DNA from: Pedobacter nanyangensis
GTDB lineage: Bacteria > Bacteroidota > Bacteroidia > Sphingobacteriales > Sphingobacteriaceae
Reading direction: 5' to 3'
DNA length: 64,000 bases
Assembly (NCBI RefSeq): GCF_003313505.1
Contig: NZ_QMHO01000004.1
Location: 104,868 to 168,867 of the forward strand
The notes under the pieces were generated by a model, which worked only from the letters and a program-made list of their open reading frames with translations, was not told the origin of the DNA and did no database searches. Positions 25,605 to 35,370 of the stretch are shown here, piece after piece. A program made the position numbers and the translations under genes. Position 1 is the first letter of the stretch, and each line of letters opens with the position of its first letter.

Positions 25605-26300
25605 ATGAGCAAAAAAACAAAAACAACATCAATTGCGGTTAGCAATGATATTCTGAAAACCGAAAATCGTCAGATGGCGGTAGCAAAAGGGTTACTGGAA
25701 ACAGGGAGCGACAACTGGCTTCAGGTCAAAAAATCTTCCAATAGTGCCATCATATCCATCCCTAAATACTGCCGGGTAAGCAATGTTTCCTTTAGCGGCA
25801 CTGGCACAAACAAAAGAGAGGTTTTCACGATCGTGGATTGGCCTTATGTGAATGAAGTTTGCAGCGTTGCGGCCCTGCCAGATTCTCGTTCCAGATTTGG
25901 GAATGTAGACTACAATGTGGGCAGCATTGTTACCTATGACCACAAGGCCAAAACGTTAACGGTCAATCCTGGTGGCATTACAGTAAAGGCCGGTATCGAC
26001 CCCAATAATCCAATGTCAAATGGAGAGTATCTTTTGCGGCTGCCCGATGCTCCGCATATCTATGGTAGGCCATATTTGGATAGAACCAGTTTTGCACTAA
26101 CTTGGTTTTTTATTGAAGATACCGATCACCTGGACAGGTACCTGCACACAGGCAGTGTTAGCGAAGGATGTGTTACCGTAGGTTTAAATGGAGGAGAGGC
26201 TGATTTCGTTAAATGGACAGATATTGCCAAAATCCTGAGTACCCAAAGATTGGCTTCAAACAATGCTTTTGTTGGGAAATTGGTGGTAAAGGGATATTAA
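25605..26300 (+). CDS. L,D-transpeptidase/DUF2778-like small enzyme candidate
   Basis: The 231-residue product has the motif LHTGSVSEGCVTV (His181, Ser186, Cys189). This is the H-x(n)-S-x-G-C-[IV]-T signature of DUF2778/Tlde1-type and, more distantly, YkuD-type L,D-transpeptidase folds, which use the Cys on peptidoglycan peptides. Upstream features also fit DUF2778: YDHKAKTLTVNPGG (residues 111-124) and NGEYLLRLPDAPHIYG before the motif. No signal peptide is visible, so export would need a partner. It follows the giant genes with 16 bases between, the third member of one operon. Enzyme activity is inferred; a structural homologue without activity is possible. Confidence 0.65.
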   Translation: MSKKTKTTSIAVSNDILKTENRQMAVAKGLLETGSDNWLQVKKSSNSAIISIPKYCRVSNVSFSGTGTNKREVFTIVDWPYVNEVCSVAALPDSRSRFGNVDYNVGSIVTYDHKAKTLTVNPGGITVKAGIDPNNPMSNGEYLLRLPDAPHIYGRPYLDRTSFALTWFFIEDTDHLDRYLHTGSVSEGCVTVGLNGGEADFVKWTDIAKILSTQRLASNNAFVGKLVVKGY

Positions 26301-26485
26301 ACCATTCAAAAACCCCGATATGCCCCAGGCAATTCTGATGTTGCTTGGCCCTACTGTTTGGCAGTGGGGCCAGGAATTAACGATTTTTTTGATTAGCAGG
26401 CCCATGGATACAAATATGCAGATGAATAGAAATTCACCTCCAATCTTTCATCGTCGTTTCCAGGAATTCCTTGTTGCTTTACCAG

Positions 26486-28840
26486 TTACATCACTTGTTT
26501 TTCAGCGTCGTAATTTACGCCAACCCTTAGCGCCTTCAATCCACTTACCCCTTGCAATTCTTCCAGGTCAAGCATTTCTACATCCAACATTAAAAACCCT
26601 TGTTCCTGCAAATAACTGATATACGCCATATACTCATTAGCCTCAAAGGTGTTGTAATAAATCATGGCAATTTTTCCTGGCTGGGTTAACCTTTCATCTT
26701 TATCCTTGATTTTAACCTTATCTATCCGTTTTTTGATCACCTCATAACGGATATTGTAGGTACCTTCCACATCAAAGCGTCGCTCATCGTTTCTAAAGCT
26801 AATGTCTATGGGATTGGAATGAATAAAAATGAGCTGTGTAGTTAGCAATGGCTTCTCCATTTTGTCTACCAAACGGTTGGCCAAACGTGCAATTTCCGCC
26901 ATGGATTGCAGTTGCCAAAGCCGCATGTTTTTAAGGAAAAGCATATCAAATGGGATATCTGGGGCAATTTCCTGTCCAATGTAAATGTCATATTCAACTC
27001 CATCGGTACGGAATTTCGCAAAATAAAACGGAAAGGTCTTCTGCAATTCCTCTTGGGCGCTTTCCAAATACTCTCCTACCGAAGCATTGATGAACTGCAT
27101 AGAAGCTTCCAAAGTTCTTCTGTTTTCAAAAGCTTCTCCAGTTTCAGGATTGATGCTTTCAAAATATTCACTTACAATTTCTTTGGTAGTGGGATGGTTT
27201 TTCTCTACGTGCTTAAGCACCGGATAAACCTCAAGCTCCAGAAATTCATTCAATGAATCTTCTTCGCTCGAACTGATAAAACCATCGGTCCGCTGCATCC
27301 AATTTTTACAACTGTGCAGAATTTTGTCGATCAAATCCAGTTTGATTGATTTTTTCAGGGCAATTAACGAAGCACTTAGCTTATCGAGCTGTATTTTTAG
27401 ATCTTCCTTTAGTGCCTGGTTTCTTTCAATGGTAGAGTTTCTGATATCAATGGCGCCAAATAAAGGGTACAGGTTTTTGAAGGTAACCGTTTCAATATCC
27501 TGCGCATTTTTGTTGCCTTTATTTTTCTTGATGAACTCCCAAACCTGCTCATTGAACTTCCACTGTACTGAAGGTTGCAATGCGGTAAACTTATCCATCA
27601 GTACTTCGTCCATTTTGGTATCGAATTCTTCTATACGATACTGGAAAAGCTGTCCCAAAAGCGGCATGGCCGAATGCAAACGTGAAAGTAACATGTCATC
27701 AATCAGCACTTCTTTTTTCGAATATATTTCCAACATCCCTACCAGTTCCCCATTATAAAAAACGGGCAAAATAGAATACGATTGAATACCACTTTTACGG
27801 ATAGCTTCCATAAATGGTCTTTTCTCTATTTGCTCATCCGTAATTTTATTAAAGAAGATGGGTTGGGGATTATTCTTATATAACTCGAGCTGTTCGTAAA
27901 AAACACTATGGTCTATCCCAAAATGCCTGCCCGCATTAATCAGGATACTGGAACCATCGTCAACATCCAGTACGGGCTTACCATTAACCGTAATTAGGGG
28001 CAATAAACCAAATTCAATATCGGCATTTCCACCTAATGTCCTGAGCGTTTGAATAACGTGTTCATAGGCCTCCGTTTGGTAGTTGTGGTTAACCAACGAC
28101 TCCCTAATCCCATCGATGGCGTGTTGCAGGGTCACATCAGTGATCGAAATCACGGTAAAGCCATCAAACTTGAAATCATTTAGGGGCAATACCTCATTTA
28201 AAAGTTCCAAACCACGTTCATCATTCACAAAGCCCGAAAACTGCTCAAAATTGAGTACAGGCAGTTCTTTTTTATGATAAGTGATGTCTACAAACTGCGT
28301 GTCTACATTTACATTATAGTACTGCGTAAGCCCGGTTTCCGGGTTGTTGTAGGCAAAGCGCATTTCGTTATCGGTTAACGCCGAATAATTGTAATATCTC
28401 TTTAAAATAACGTTATAGATGAATTTGATTTGGTCTTTCTCTTTTTTCTTTTGATATTCTCCACCGGCCTTGCCATGTTCTTCCACATTTTTCTGGATGA
28501 AATTATAAAGCAAATCAGTACTGAAGAAAATCTGGTCTGGAACGGGTGTGCTCAATGCCCAATACAATTCTTTTTCATTGGCCATTAAAGGTGTTAAAAT
28601 AGTGAAGATGAGTTCCAACGTTTCTTTATACTGAGCCAAATCCTCAACCATTAGGTTTTTAGCCAACGCCCCTTCCTTCTCTATCTTTTCAAGCAAAAAC
28701 CTGTAAAATTCCTTCTTAATGGTTTCCTCTGTTTTCAACCTTCTTTTTAAATAAGCAACCAGTGGCCTAAAAGATAGGCTCCATTCTATCTGACAGGCGA
28801 TACATTCGTTCTTATTTATTTTTATAACGTTGGTATTCAT
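26486..28840 (-). CDS. GAF-domain protein of the ppk1 operon
   Basis: This 784-residue soluble protein is helical at the N-terminus (residues 1-150), and has a GAF-like region around residues 270-400 (LLPLITVNGKPVLDVDDGSS ... ILPVFYNGELVGMLEIYS). A segment near residues 460-470 (FGAIDIRNSTIERN) resembles the metal-binding strand of class III nucleotidyl cyclases, and YFAKFRTDGVEYDIYIG lies further on, but a full set of cyclase catalytic residues is not apparent. A signalling or sensory role is likely. It is the last gene of a five-gene minus-strand operon, three bases after the phosphoesterase gene. Confidence 0.75.
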   Translation of the reverse strand: MNTNVIKINKNECIACQIEWSLSFRPLVAYLKRRLKTEETIKKEFYRFLLEKIEKEGALAKNLMVEDLAQYKETLELIFTILTPLMANEKELYWALSTPVPDQIFFSTDLLYNFIQKNVEEHGKAGGEYQKKKEKDQIKFIYNVILKRYYNYSALTDNEMRFAYNNPETGLTQYYNVNVDTQFVDITYHKKELPVLNFEQFSGFVNDERGLELLNEVLPLNDFKFDGFTVISITDVTLQHAIDGIRESLVNHNYQTEAYEHVIQTLRTLGGNADIEFGLLPLITVNGKPVLDVDDGSSILINAGRHFGIDHSVFYEQLELYKNNPQPIFFNKITDEQIEKRPFMEAIRKSGIQSYSILPVFYNGELVGMLEIYSKKEVLIDDMLLSRLHSAMPLLGQLFQYRIEEFDTKMDEVLMDKFTALQPSVQWKFNEQVWEFIKKNKGNKNAQDIETVTFKNLYPLFGAIDIRNSTIERNQALKEDLKIQLDKLSASLIALKKSIKLDLIDKILHSCKNWMQRTDGFISSSEEDSLNEFLELEVYPVLKHVEKNHPTTKEIVSEYFESINPETGEAFENRRTLEASMQFINASVGEYLESAQEELQKTFPFYFAKFRTDGVEYDIYIGQEIAPDIPFDMLFLKNMRLWQLQSMAEIARLANRLVDKMEKPLLTTQLIFIHSNPIDISFRNDERRFDVEGTYNIRYEVIKKRIDKVKIKDKDERLTQPGKIAMIYYNTFEANEYMAYISYLQEQGFLMLDVEMLDLEELQGVSGLKALRVGVNYDAEKQVM

Positions 28841-28843
28841 TAC

Positions 28844-31800
28844 TTAAAATCTAAAATTCATTGAAAATTGAGGGTACCAGCCCTCTTTTGAATAAGCCGC
28901 AATTGCCCTTAAAATGGTTAGCTGGGCAGGTGAGAAATACAAGCCGCCACCCACACCGTGGTGCCAATTATCGGACGAATCTTTTCTTTCCCATACCCTT
29001 CCCACATCATACAAACCCATCAGTCCTACTTGGCCCGGCAATACGTAACTGATAAAATCACCTAGTTTTAGCCTTAGCTCCAAATTGTTGTAAAAACTAT
29101 GCTTTCCCGCAAAACGATATTGTCTATAGCCCAACAAAGTTCCTTCACCACCCAAATACGCATATTGATAAAAGGCCGGATTACCTACCGTTACAGCCCC
29201 GCCAAACCTATTGGCCAGCACCAAATTGGCACGTCCATCTAAATTTTTGTACAAGGCGATAGCGCCATTGAACTGTGCAAATGACCTTGCGGCGCTGCTT
29301 ATTCCTTGATAGCCTAACAACTTAAAATCGATATAACTCCCCAAAGTTGGCAGCATTTCGTTGTCTTTGGTATTATTAATAAAGTTAACCACGGCCCCCA
29401 CATACAATTTTTCACGGTCAATCACGAAACGATCTGAGGAATTTAATTCGGATACGTTATTGATGAATTTATTTTGGTTGTCCTCTTTATCGAAAGTATA
29501 GAATTGGAAACTTGGCCCAATACTAAACGTAGATTTAGGCCTGCGCCAACGTAAATTGGTTTCCAACTGAAAAAGGTTCATTCGGGTGCGGTAATATCTG
29601 ATGTTTTGGTCAAAAGAGGTTTCGTTACCTACCCCAAAAAAGTTTCGGGTATTGTCGGGTGCCTGCACATTGGCATGCACCACCACATCGGCATTGCCCA
29701 GGGCCTTCAACCAATCGCCGGTATATTTAAACCTAACCGCCGACGTAGCAAAGGCATATAACAAACTGAAAGATTGGGAATTGCCATAAGGTTGTTTCCG
29801 GAACCCCGGATTGGTAATATTCATGAAAGCCCCCAAAGAAAAACCATCATCCACATTATAGCCCACATTTGGGTATAAAGATGTTCTGCTATACAGGTCT
29901 TTCCCTAAATAAGTGGCATTTCCCGTATCGGTAGAGAGTTTGGTGCGTAGTTTATGAGCAGCTTCCCCTTCAAATATATTTTCATCCCTTAAACCAAACA
30001 AGCGAACTGATTGACGAGAAGCGGTTACATTGTACACTTTTTTCCCATGCCCAGCAATGATTTTCAAAGTAATGGGCGAAGTTTTATTGTTGAGGAATAC
30101 ACTGTCATTTCCGTCTCGCATGTATAAGCGGATTTGTTTGGTGATTTTAGGATCGAAAACGCGGCTGAAAGTTACATCTTTTACCTGTCCAGATTTGTTG
30201 ATTTTGTACAGTTCTACTTTCAAATGACCATTGTCTAAACTGTTAATCTCGGCCTTCTCATTTTTGTGGCTCGCTTGCACATCCACAATACGATTGAAAA
30301 AGTGGTAGTATTCGTTCATCACCTTTGGAATAGTGGCCTTACGTTGCTTAAGCTGTGCCAAAAACTGTTCGTGCCTTAAAGCATAGCTTTCCTTAGGCAA
30401 TCTTTTTAAAGCTTCCTCAAAAATTTCATCCGTAAAAAGGTCACAAAACTCCTTCACGTCCTTGTCCCATTGTTCTTCGGTATATTGCGACAACAATTTG
30501 CTGTTCATGGCCCTGCCTTCCCATAAAAACCAGTTCCCATCTTTCAAATCTTTTTCTATCCCCTGCATCATGGGCAATAAATCAGATTTTTGGGCAAAAC
30601 GCTGAATTTTGCCATCGGCCCTAAAAAACACCTGGTCGCGGTCTCTTGGAATGGCAATGTATTTCAGCCCCTTTTTGGTACTATCCGCTTTCCAACGCCA
30701 TTGGTCTTCGTGCCGGTCCCAATCGCCAAGCAATACATCCAAGGCCTTAGCTCTCAAATACAGTTTCGCATCATAAGTGTTATCGTTATCCTTATCCAAC
30801 TTTTTAAACATCTTGGCCGTGTTGTCCGAAGGGCCCAATGGGTTTCTTTCTTCCAACAAACAGATGGTATTTTCGAATAACGAAGCATAATCACCTAGGT
30901 TTTGATCTGGCGAAACCAAACCGATGATGGGATTGCTATGGGGTACTCCCGCAGCTTTAGCCAAAACCGGCACCACCAATGCCGTAAACGGATGCTGCGA
31001 AGCCATATTATCACGCATCACGTCTTTTGCAAAAGTGTTTCTCAACCCTTGAGGAAGCAATACTTCGGGGTATTTCTCTACGCTACGCAGCACATACTCC
31101 TTACCATTTTTATCCGCTAACCGTAATGATCGGGATTGGTTTCCGCCGCCCAACTGCGTTGGTTTTAAGCCACCGCTAATTTCCGAAATCCGGATGACGG
31201 GCAGTTTGGTATCCGTAGCATAGTCTTTCCGATAATTGTCGCCAAAGAGGTAACGGTGAAACCTGCTTACGCTATCAAACGAAGGCTTTACCTTCACCAT
31301 CACACTATCGGCGGTAATTACACTGGCTAGCTTTGAGGGTATATTTGCTACTTTTCGAAAAGGCTGCGTATAGCTAAAAACCTTGTTCACGCCTGTATCG
31401 CTAAAGGTGTAATATTCGTAGCGCATGTCGTTGTTCATCAGCTGATCGGCCACTACGTAACCATTTTCGAAACTATGGAACAATGAATTTTTTCCCAGCT
31501 TATTGGGCGAGTGCTTTGCTCCTGCACCGCTTACCACCTGCAATTGTTTGCTTTTGATTAATTGCAAGCCATGTTCATGCCCTGCCGCGTAAACCACATT
31601 GGGCGCATCGCCAAAAATGCCATTTACCTTTTCAATCATCTCCTTATACAAAGGGTGTTTCATGTCCTCTGGATTTAAAAAGGTAGTTCTTAAAAAAGGA
31701 TATAAGGAACCTATAAGGGGTAAAGGGATATATAAATTTTTATTGAGCGAGGTGAGTGGGAAAAGGTGGTTTTTAAACGTAAAATAACCACCATGCGCAC

Positions 31801-32434
31801 CATAACTTTGGAAAGGATGGTGAGAAGCCAGGATAATCATTTTGTCCTTATTTTGATCAAATAGCTCCCGCATTCGCATGATCACCTCTTCCTTGCTATT
31901 GCATTCGCAATCTGGATTAGTCTTATCGTAAGGGAAAAGCCACCATTCACTGTCATAAGCAATAATGGTCAATTTATCGGTAAGGTTAATCGCTACGGGA
32001 TTGGGGCAACCATTATCGGGAATAAGTTTGAGCAAAGGATCATTAAAAGAAGCCAAAAACTGTCCCTGTGCCTGAATTTTAGCCAATCCGTTGGGGCCAG
32101 ATTTGTCCCAATCGTGATTGCCGGGCACAAAATAAACCGCAGCACCATTGGCCCGCATGGGCTCAAACTGCGATTTTAAGATCTGCTCGGTTTCCTTAAG
32201 GTTGTTACTTCCTGGCAAGGCCATGCCTGTGGGATAAATGTTATCTCCCAAAAAAAGCGTGGTTGTTTTTCCTTTGATCACGTGGTTTGCGGCACTTTTT
32301 AAGGAAGCGAGTTGGCCGGTATTCATTTCCCCGGCATCGCCAATCAATATCACACGGTATTTCACCTCTTGCTGTGCAAACACAAACAAGTTAGTTAGGG
32401 TAAGTAGAACGATTAGCGTAATTTTTTTAAGCAT
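28844..32434 (-). CDS. Metallophosphoesterase fused to an outer-membrane beta-barrel
   Basis: 1196 residues with signal peptide (MLKKITLIVLLTLTNLFVFA). Residues about 25-310 are a calcineurin-like phosphoesterase with the metal motifs GDAG, LGDNIY, GNHDWD, ASHHPF and GHEHG. Residues about 380-700 form a second domain with YVLRSVEK, LGDWDRHEDQW and IPRDRDQVFF, which looks like the catalytic/metal segments of an atypical kinase fold (my inference). Residues about 800-1196 resemble a BamA/TamA-type barrel (LLGYRQYRFAGKHSFYNNLE) ending in Phe. The protein probably sits in the outer membrane with the enzyme domains in the periplasm. Spacing to both neighbours is three bases. Confidence 0.85.
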   Translation of the reverse strand: MLKKITLIVLLTLTNLFVFAQQEVKYRVILIGDAGEMNTGQLASLKSAANHVIKGKTTTLFLGDNIYPTGMALPGSNNLKETEQILKSQFEPMRANGAAVYFVPGNHDWDKSGPNGLAKIQAQGQFLASFNDPLLKLIPDNGCPNPVAINLTDKLTIIAYDSEWWLFPYDKTNPDCECNSKEEVIMRMRELFDQNKDKMIILASHHPFQSYGAHGGYFTFKNHLFPLTSLNKNLYIPLPLIGSLYPFLRTTFLNPEDMKHPLYKEMIEKVNGIFGDAPNVVYAAGHEHGLQLIKSKQLQVVSGAGAKHSPNKLGKNSLFHSFENGYVVADQLMNNDMRYEYYTFSDTGVNKVFSYTQPFRKVANIPSKLASVITADSVMVKVKPSFDSVSRFHRYLFGDNYRKDYATDTKLPVIRISEISGGLKPTQLGGGNQSRSLRLADKNGKEYVLRSVEKYPEVLLPQGLRNTFAKDVMRDNMASQHPFTALVVPVLAKAAGVPHSNPIIGLVSPDQNLGDYASLFENTICLLEERNPLGPSDNTAKMFKKLDKDNDNTYDAKLYLRAKALDVLLGDWDRHEDQWRWKADSTKKGLKYIAIPRDRDQVFFRADGKIQRFAQKSDLLPMMQGIEKDLKDGNWFLWEGRAMNSKLLSQYTEEQWDKDVKEFCDLFTDEIFEEALKRLPKESYALRHEQFLAQLKQRKATIPKVMNEYYHFFNRIVDVQASHKNEKAEINSLDNGHLKVELYKINKSGQVKDVTFSRVFDPKITKQIRLYMRDGNDSVFLNNKTSPITLKIIAGHGKKVYNVTASRQSVRLFGLRDENIFEGEAAHKLRTKLSTDTGNATYLGKDLYSRTSLYPNVGYNVDDGFSLGAFMNITNPGFRKQPYGNSQSFSLLYAFATSAVRFKYTGDWLKALGNADVVVHANVQAPDNTRNFFGVGNETSFDQNIRYYRTRMNLFQLETNLRWRRPKSTFSIGPSFQFYTFDKEDNQNKFINNVSELNSSDRFVIDREKLYVGAVVNFINNTKDNEMLPTLGSYIDFKLLGYQGISSAARSFAQFNGAIALYKNLDGRANLVLANRFGGAVTVGNPAFYQYAYLGGEGTLLGYRQYRFAGKHSFYNNLELRLKLGDFISYVLPGQVGLMGLYDVGRVWERKDSSDNWHHGVGGGLYFSPAQLTILRAIAAYSKEGWYPQFSMNFRF

Positions 32435-32437
32435 AAG

Positions 32438-33325
32438 CTACTTTTTAGTTCCTTTATAATCAAATCTCAAAATATTTCCATATTGGGCATCGCTGCCTTC
32501 GTTAGAAATAAATAAGTTGCCTTGTTTGTCGAAGGCAATTCCTTCTGGTTGATTGAATGTATTTGAGCTTAAATGATAGGCAGCCTTGATTTTCCAATGC
32601 TGATCGGCCACTACCAATGCTTTATTAATGGCCGAAACGATGTACCATTCTTTGGTGATAGGATGTTGGGCCAAAGCCGATGGATGAAACGTCCCCTTTT
32701 TACGTCCGGTTAATTTTTCAAGAGAGCTGGCATCTACATTAAAGTTACTGGCCAATACAAAACGGCCATCACCCTGCATGTTGAGGATAAAACCGCTGGT
32801 ATTTTTTGAACCTTTATCTTGTTTACATTCCTTGCACAACACATAAAGCTGCCCATTGGCCGGGTTGGCATACATGGCCTCGTATTCGCCTTTGGGTAAA
32901 AGCGATTTGGTTTCCACCACCCCTGAAGCTTCTTCCTTTTTGGTTTCCGTTATAGGAAACGCATACAGATCGCCGTTACTTTTCAGCACGATGATTTTGT
33001 TTTTGGCAATGGCGATATCCTCATAGTCGCCATTTTTGGCAAACTTGGTAGAAGTATATTTTTTTGAACCCAATGGCAGTACAAATACCCTTCCTTCCTC
33101 GTCTTGCTCGGCATAAACCGTGGTGTTATTGCCGTTCAAAAAAGCAATTCCCGATATTTCCTGTAGCACATCAGGCATGTTGTACTTTTGGGGCGCCGCC
33201 AAATCATAACCCGGCGGATTTTCATTTTTTTTGCGCTTTTCCTGGGCACATGAAAGTAGCGTAATGGCACAGCCCAAGCTGCAGGCCAGCATTAAAAACA
33301 GGTATTTTTGGTATATTTTCTTCAT
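32438..33325 (-). CDS. SdiA-regulated-type lipoprotein, beta-propeller
   Basis: The 295-residue protein has a lipobox (ITLLSC, Cys26) after a hydrophobic signal, so it is an outer-membrane-anchored lipoprotein. The body has six-bladed-propeller-like repeats (EISGIAFLNGNN, YEDIAIAKNKI, YEAMYANPANGQLYVLCK, QPEGIAFDKQGNLFISNE), typical of the SdiA-regulated domain. Function unknown; such propellers often bind ligands or act as phosphodiester hydrolases. Its ATG overlaps the stop of ppk1 by four bases (ATGA). Confidence 0.82.
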   Translation of the reverse strand: MKKIYQKYLFLMLACSLGCAITLLSCAQEKRKKNENPPGYDLAAPQKYNMPDVLQEISGIAFLNGNNTTVYAEQDEEGRVFVLPLGSKKYTSTKFAKNGDYEDIAIAKNKIIVLKSNGDLYAFPITETKKEEASGVVETKSLLPKGEYEAMYANPANGQLYVLCKECKQDKGSKNTSGFILNMQGDGRFVLASNFNVDASSLEKLTGRKKGTFHPSALAQHPITKEWYIVSAINKALVVADQHWKIKAAYHLSSNTFNQPEGIAFDKQGNLFISNEGSDAQYGNILRFDYKGTKK

Positions 33326-35370
33326 GGTTTATTCTTTAAATATTGATAAATGGCATATTGCGACTGAACTGCATTGCCCTGTAAAGGCAGGGGAACATTG
33401 TTCATTTCCGAGTCGATATCTACCGCCTGCACATTATCCGCAAGCTGCAAGGCCAGCATTTGCTTAAGTTCATCCTTAATTTCCTGATTAAAAATAGGAA
33501 AACAGACTTCAATTCTTCTATAAATATTCCTGCTCATCCAGTCGGCAGAACCTAAAAACATTTCTTCATTTCCGTTATGATGGAACAAAAAAATTCGGCC
33601 ATGCTCCAAATAGCGGTCAACAATTCTTTTGATGGAGATATTTTCGGTAGGCACCAATCGGCAAATCCCCCTAATGATCAGGGAAATTTTTACTCCTGCA
33701 CGTGCGGCCTCATATAACTTGTTGATCATGACCTCTTCTTCCAGATTATTCAGTTTAATGGTAATTGCAGCTGGCTTACCCAGGTTAGCATGTTCAATTT
33801 CACGCTGTATAAGGGCTAAAAAGCGGGTTTGCAAATTAAATTGCGCCACCAAAAGATAACTGAACCTGATCAAATCAGGATTGGAAGGTTTTTCACGTCG
33901 GGCTAAAAACAGGAACAGCAATTCCAACTCACGCAACATGCCCTGGTTTGCGGTCATTAAAATATGATCGGTATAAAAATTGGCCGTGGTTTCATTAAAA
34001 TTTCCGGTAGCGAACAAGCCGGTATATTGCGTTCTAATCCCTTGTTTGCGCTTTACCAAAGCCACTTTGGCATGAACCTTTAGCGCCGTAACGCTGTAAA
34101 TGATTTCTACTCCGGCAGCTTTCATCTTTTTGGCCCATTTAATGTTATTGGCTTCATCAAAACGTGCTTTCAACTCTACCAGTACCGTTACCTTCTTGCC
34201 GTTTTTAGCAGCGGTAATTAAAGCGTTAACTATTTTTGAATTGCTGGCAACCCGATATAAAGTGGAGTAAATTTCTGTGGTTAATTCATCTGTGGCAGCC
34301 TCATTAAAAAAGCGCAATACACTGTCGTACGATTGGTACGGAGGATTGATGAGCAAATCCTGCGCTACAATCTGCTGATGGAGGCTAAGGTCTTTCCTAA
34401 ATTTAGGATATACAACTTTGGGCCATTTCTCATTGCTCAATGCTGCATCCTTCACCGGAAAATCACCTAAATCCTTTAAATTATGATACCTGCCTCCCGC
34501 CATTACATTGGCATGTCCCAAATTTAACTGCTGAATTAAAAGCATCAGCGAAGCGGAAGGGATATTGGGTTCATGTAAAAACCTGGTAGCTAAACCCAAA
34601 TCGCGTTTTTGGATCTGTTTTTCGATTAAATCAGCAATATCCAGGTTATACTCATCTGCCAGTTCCATTTCCGCATTGCGGGTTATTTTAAAGCTATAAC
34701 AACCCTTAATTTGTTTGTTTTTAAACAGCAGCGGAAGATTCTGACGGATAATATCATCCATGATCAGTACATATTTTTGGCCATCAACAGTCGTTTCGTA
34801 AAAACGGGAAAGTTCATTGGAAGGTATGTTCACCACATAACTGGCCATCTTTCCTTCAGCTTCGGCATTCACCAACAAATAGAGCTCATTGTTATTCGGG
34901 AAAAACTCGGTTTTAGAATCAGATATTTCTACGGGCTGAAGAAATGCCAAAATGGTGCTTAAAAAATAATTGCTCAGTTCATTGTCCAGCCTTTCTGGAA
35001 TGGCCTCGTTATAAACAAAATGAATATGATGCAATTTCAATTGCGGCAAAACGATATTTTTCAGGATATCACCAAACAGTTCCTGTTGCCCATGAATGGT
35101 TTCTGTAGCTTGCTTTAATAAATGGTCTTGCTGTTGTATAGGATTGTTTTCTTTTTTGCTCAGCTTTTTAAGGGCCTGCAAAACAGGCATTCGCACACGG
35201 TAAAACTCATCCAAATTGGAAGAATAAATAGACAGGAATTTGATTTTCTCCAAAAGCGGCGTGGTGTCTCGTTTGGCTTCGAGCAAAACACGCTCATTAA
35301 AAGAAATCCAACTCAAATCCCGATCAAACATAGGCGCAGCCACACTAAGCATATTAGGAGAATTTACCAT
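33322..35370 (-). CDS. ppk1: Polyphosphate kinase 1
   Basis: PPK1 reversibly makes inorganic polyphosphate from ATP. The 682-residue product has the family order: N-terminal FDRDLSWISFNERVLLEA (residues 16-33), LSIYSSNLDEFYRVRMP, the catalytic region TLYRVASNSKIVNALI and VELKARFDEANNIKWA, the phospho-accepting histidine in LKVHAKVALV (His433) and the second one in FLFHHNGNEEMFLGSADWM (near residue 595), and the tail with SRNIYRRIEVCFPI. It overlaps the upstream HD gene by 17 bases and the downstream lipoprotein gene by four. Confidence 0.93.
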   Translation of the reverse strand: MVNSPNMLSVAAPMFDRDLSWISFNERVLLEAKRDTTPLLEKIKFLSIYSSNLDEFYRVRMPVLQALKKLSKKENNPIQQQDHLLKQATETIHGQQELFGDILKNIVLPQLKLHHIHFVYNEAIPERLDNELSNYFLSTILAFLQPVEISDSKTEFFPNNNELYLLVNAEAEGKMASYVVNIPSNELSRFYETTVDGQKYVLIMDDIIRQNLPLLFKNKQIKGCYSFKITRNAEMELADEYNLDIADLIEKQIQKRDLGLATRFLHEPNIPSASLMLLIQQLNLGHANVMAGGRYHNLKDLGDFPVKDAALSNEKWPKVVYPKFRKDLSLHQQIVAQDLLINPPYQSYDSVLRFFNEAATDELTTEIYSTLYRVASNSKIVNALITAAKNGKKVTVLVELKARFDEANNIKWAKKMKAAGVEIIYSVTALKVHAKVALVKRKQGIRTQYTGLFATGNFNETTANFYTDHILMTANQGMLRELELLFLFLARREKPSNPDLIRFSYLLVAQFNLQTRFLALIQREIEHANLGKPAAITIKLNNLEEEVMINKLYEAARAGVKISLIIRGICRLVPTENISIKRIVDRYLEHGRIFLFHHNGNEEMFLGSADWMSRNIYRRIEVCFPIFNQEIKDELKQMLALQLADNVQAVDIDSEMNNVPLPLQGNAVQSQYAIYQYLKNKP

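Noticed and set aside
26320..26619. Plus-strand ORF after the transpeptidase-like gene
   Set aside because: It overlaps the C-terminal end of the convergent GAF-protein gene and has an unlikely Leu/Pro/Gln-rich composition; it looks like a shadow frame.
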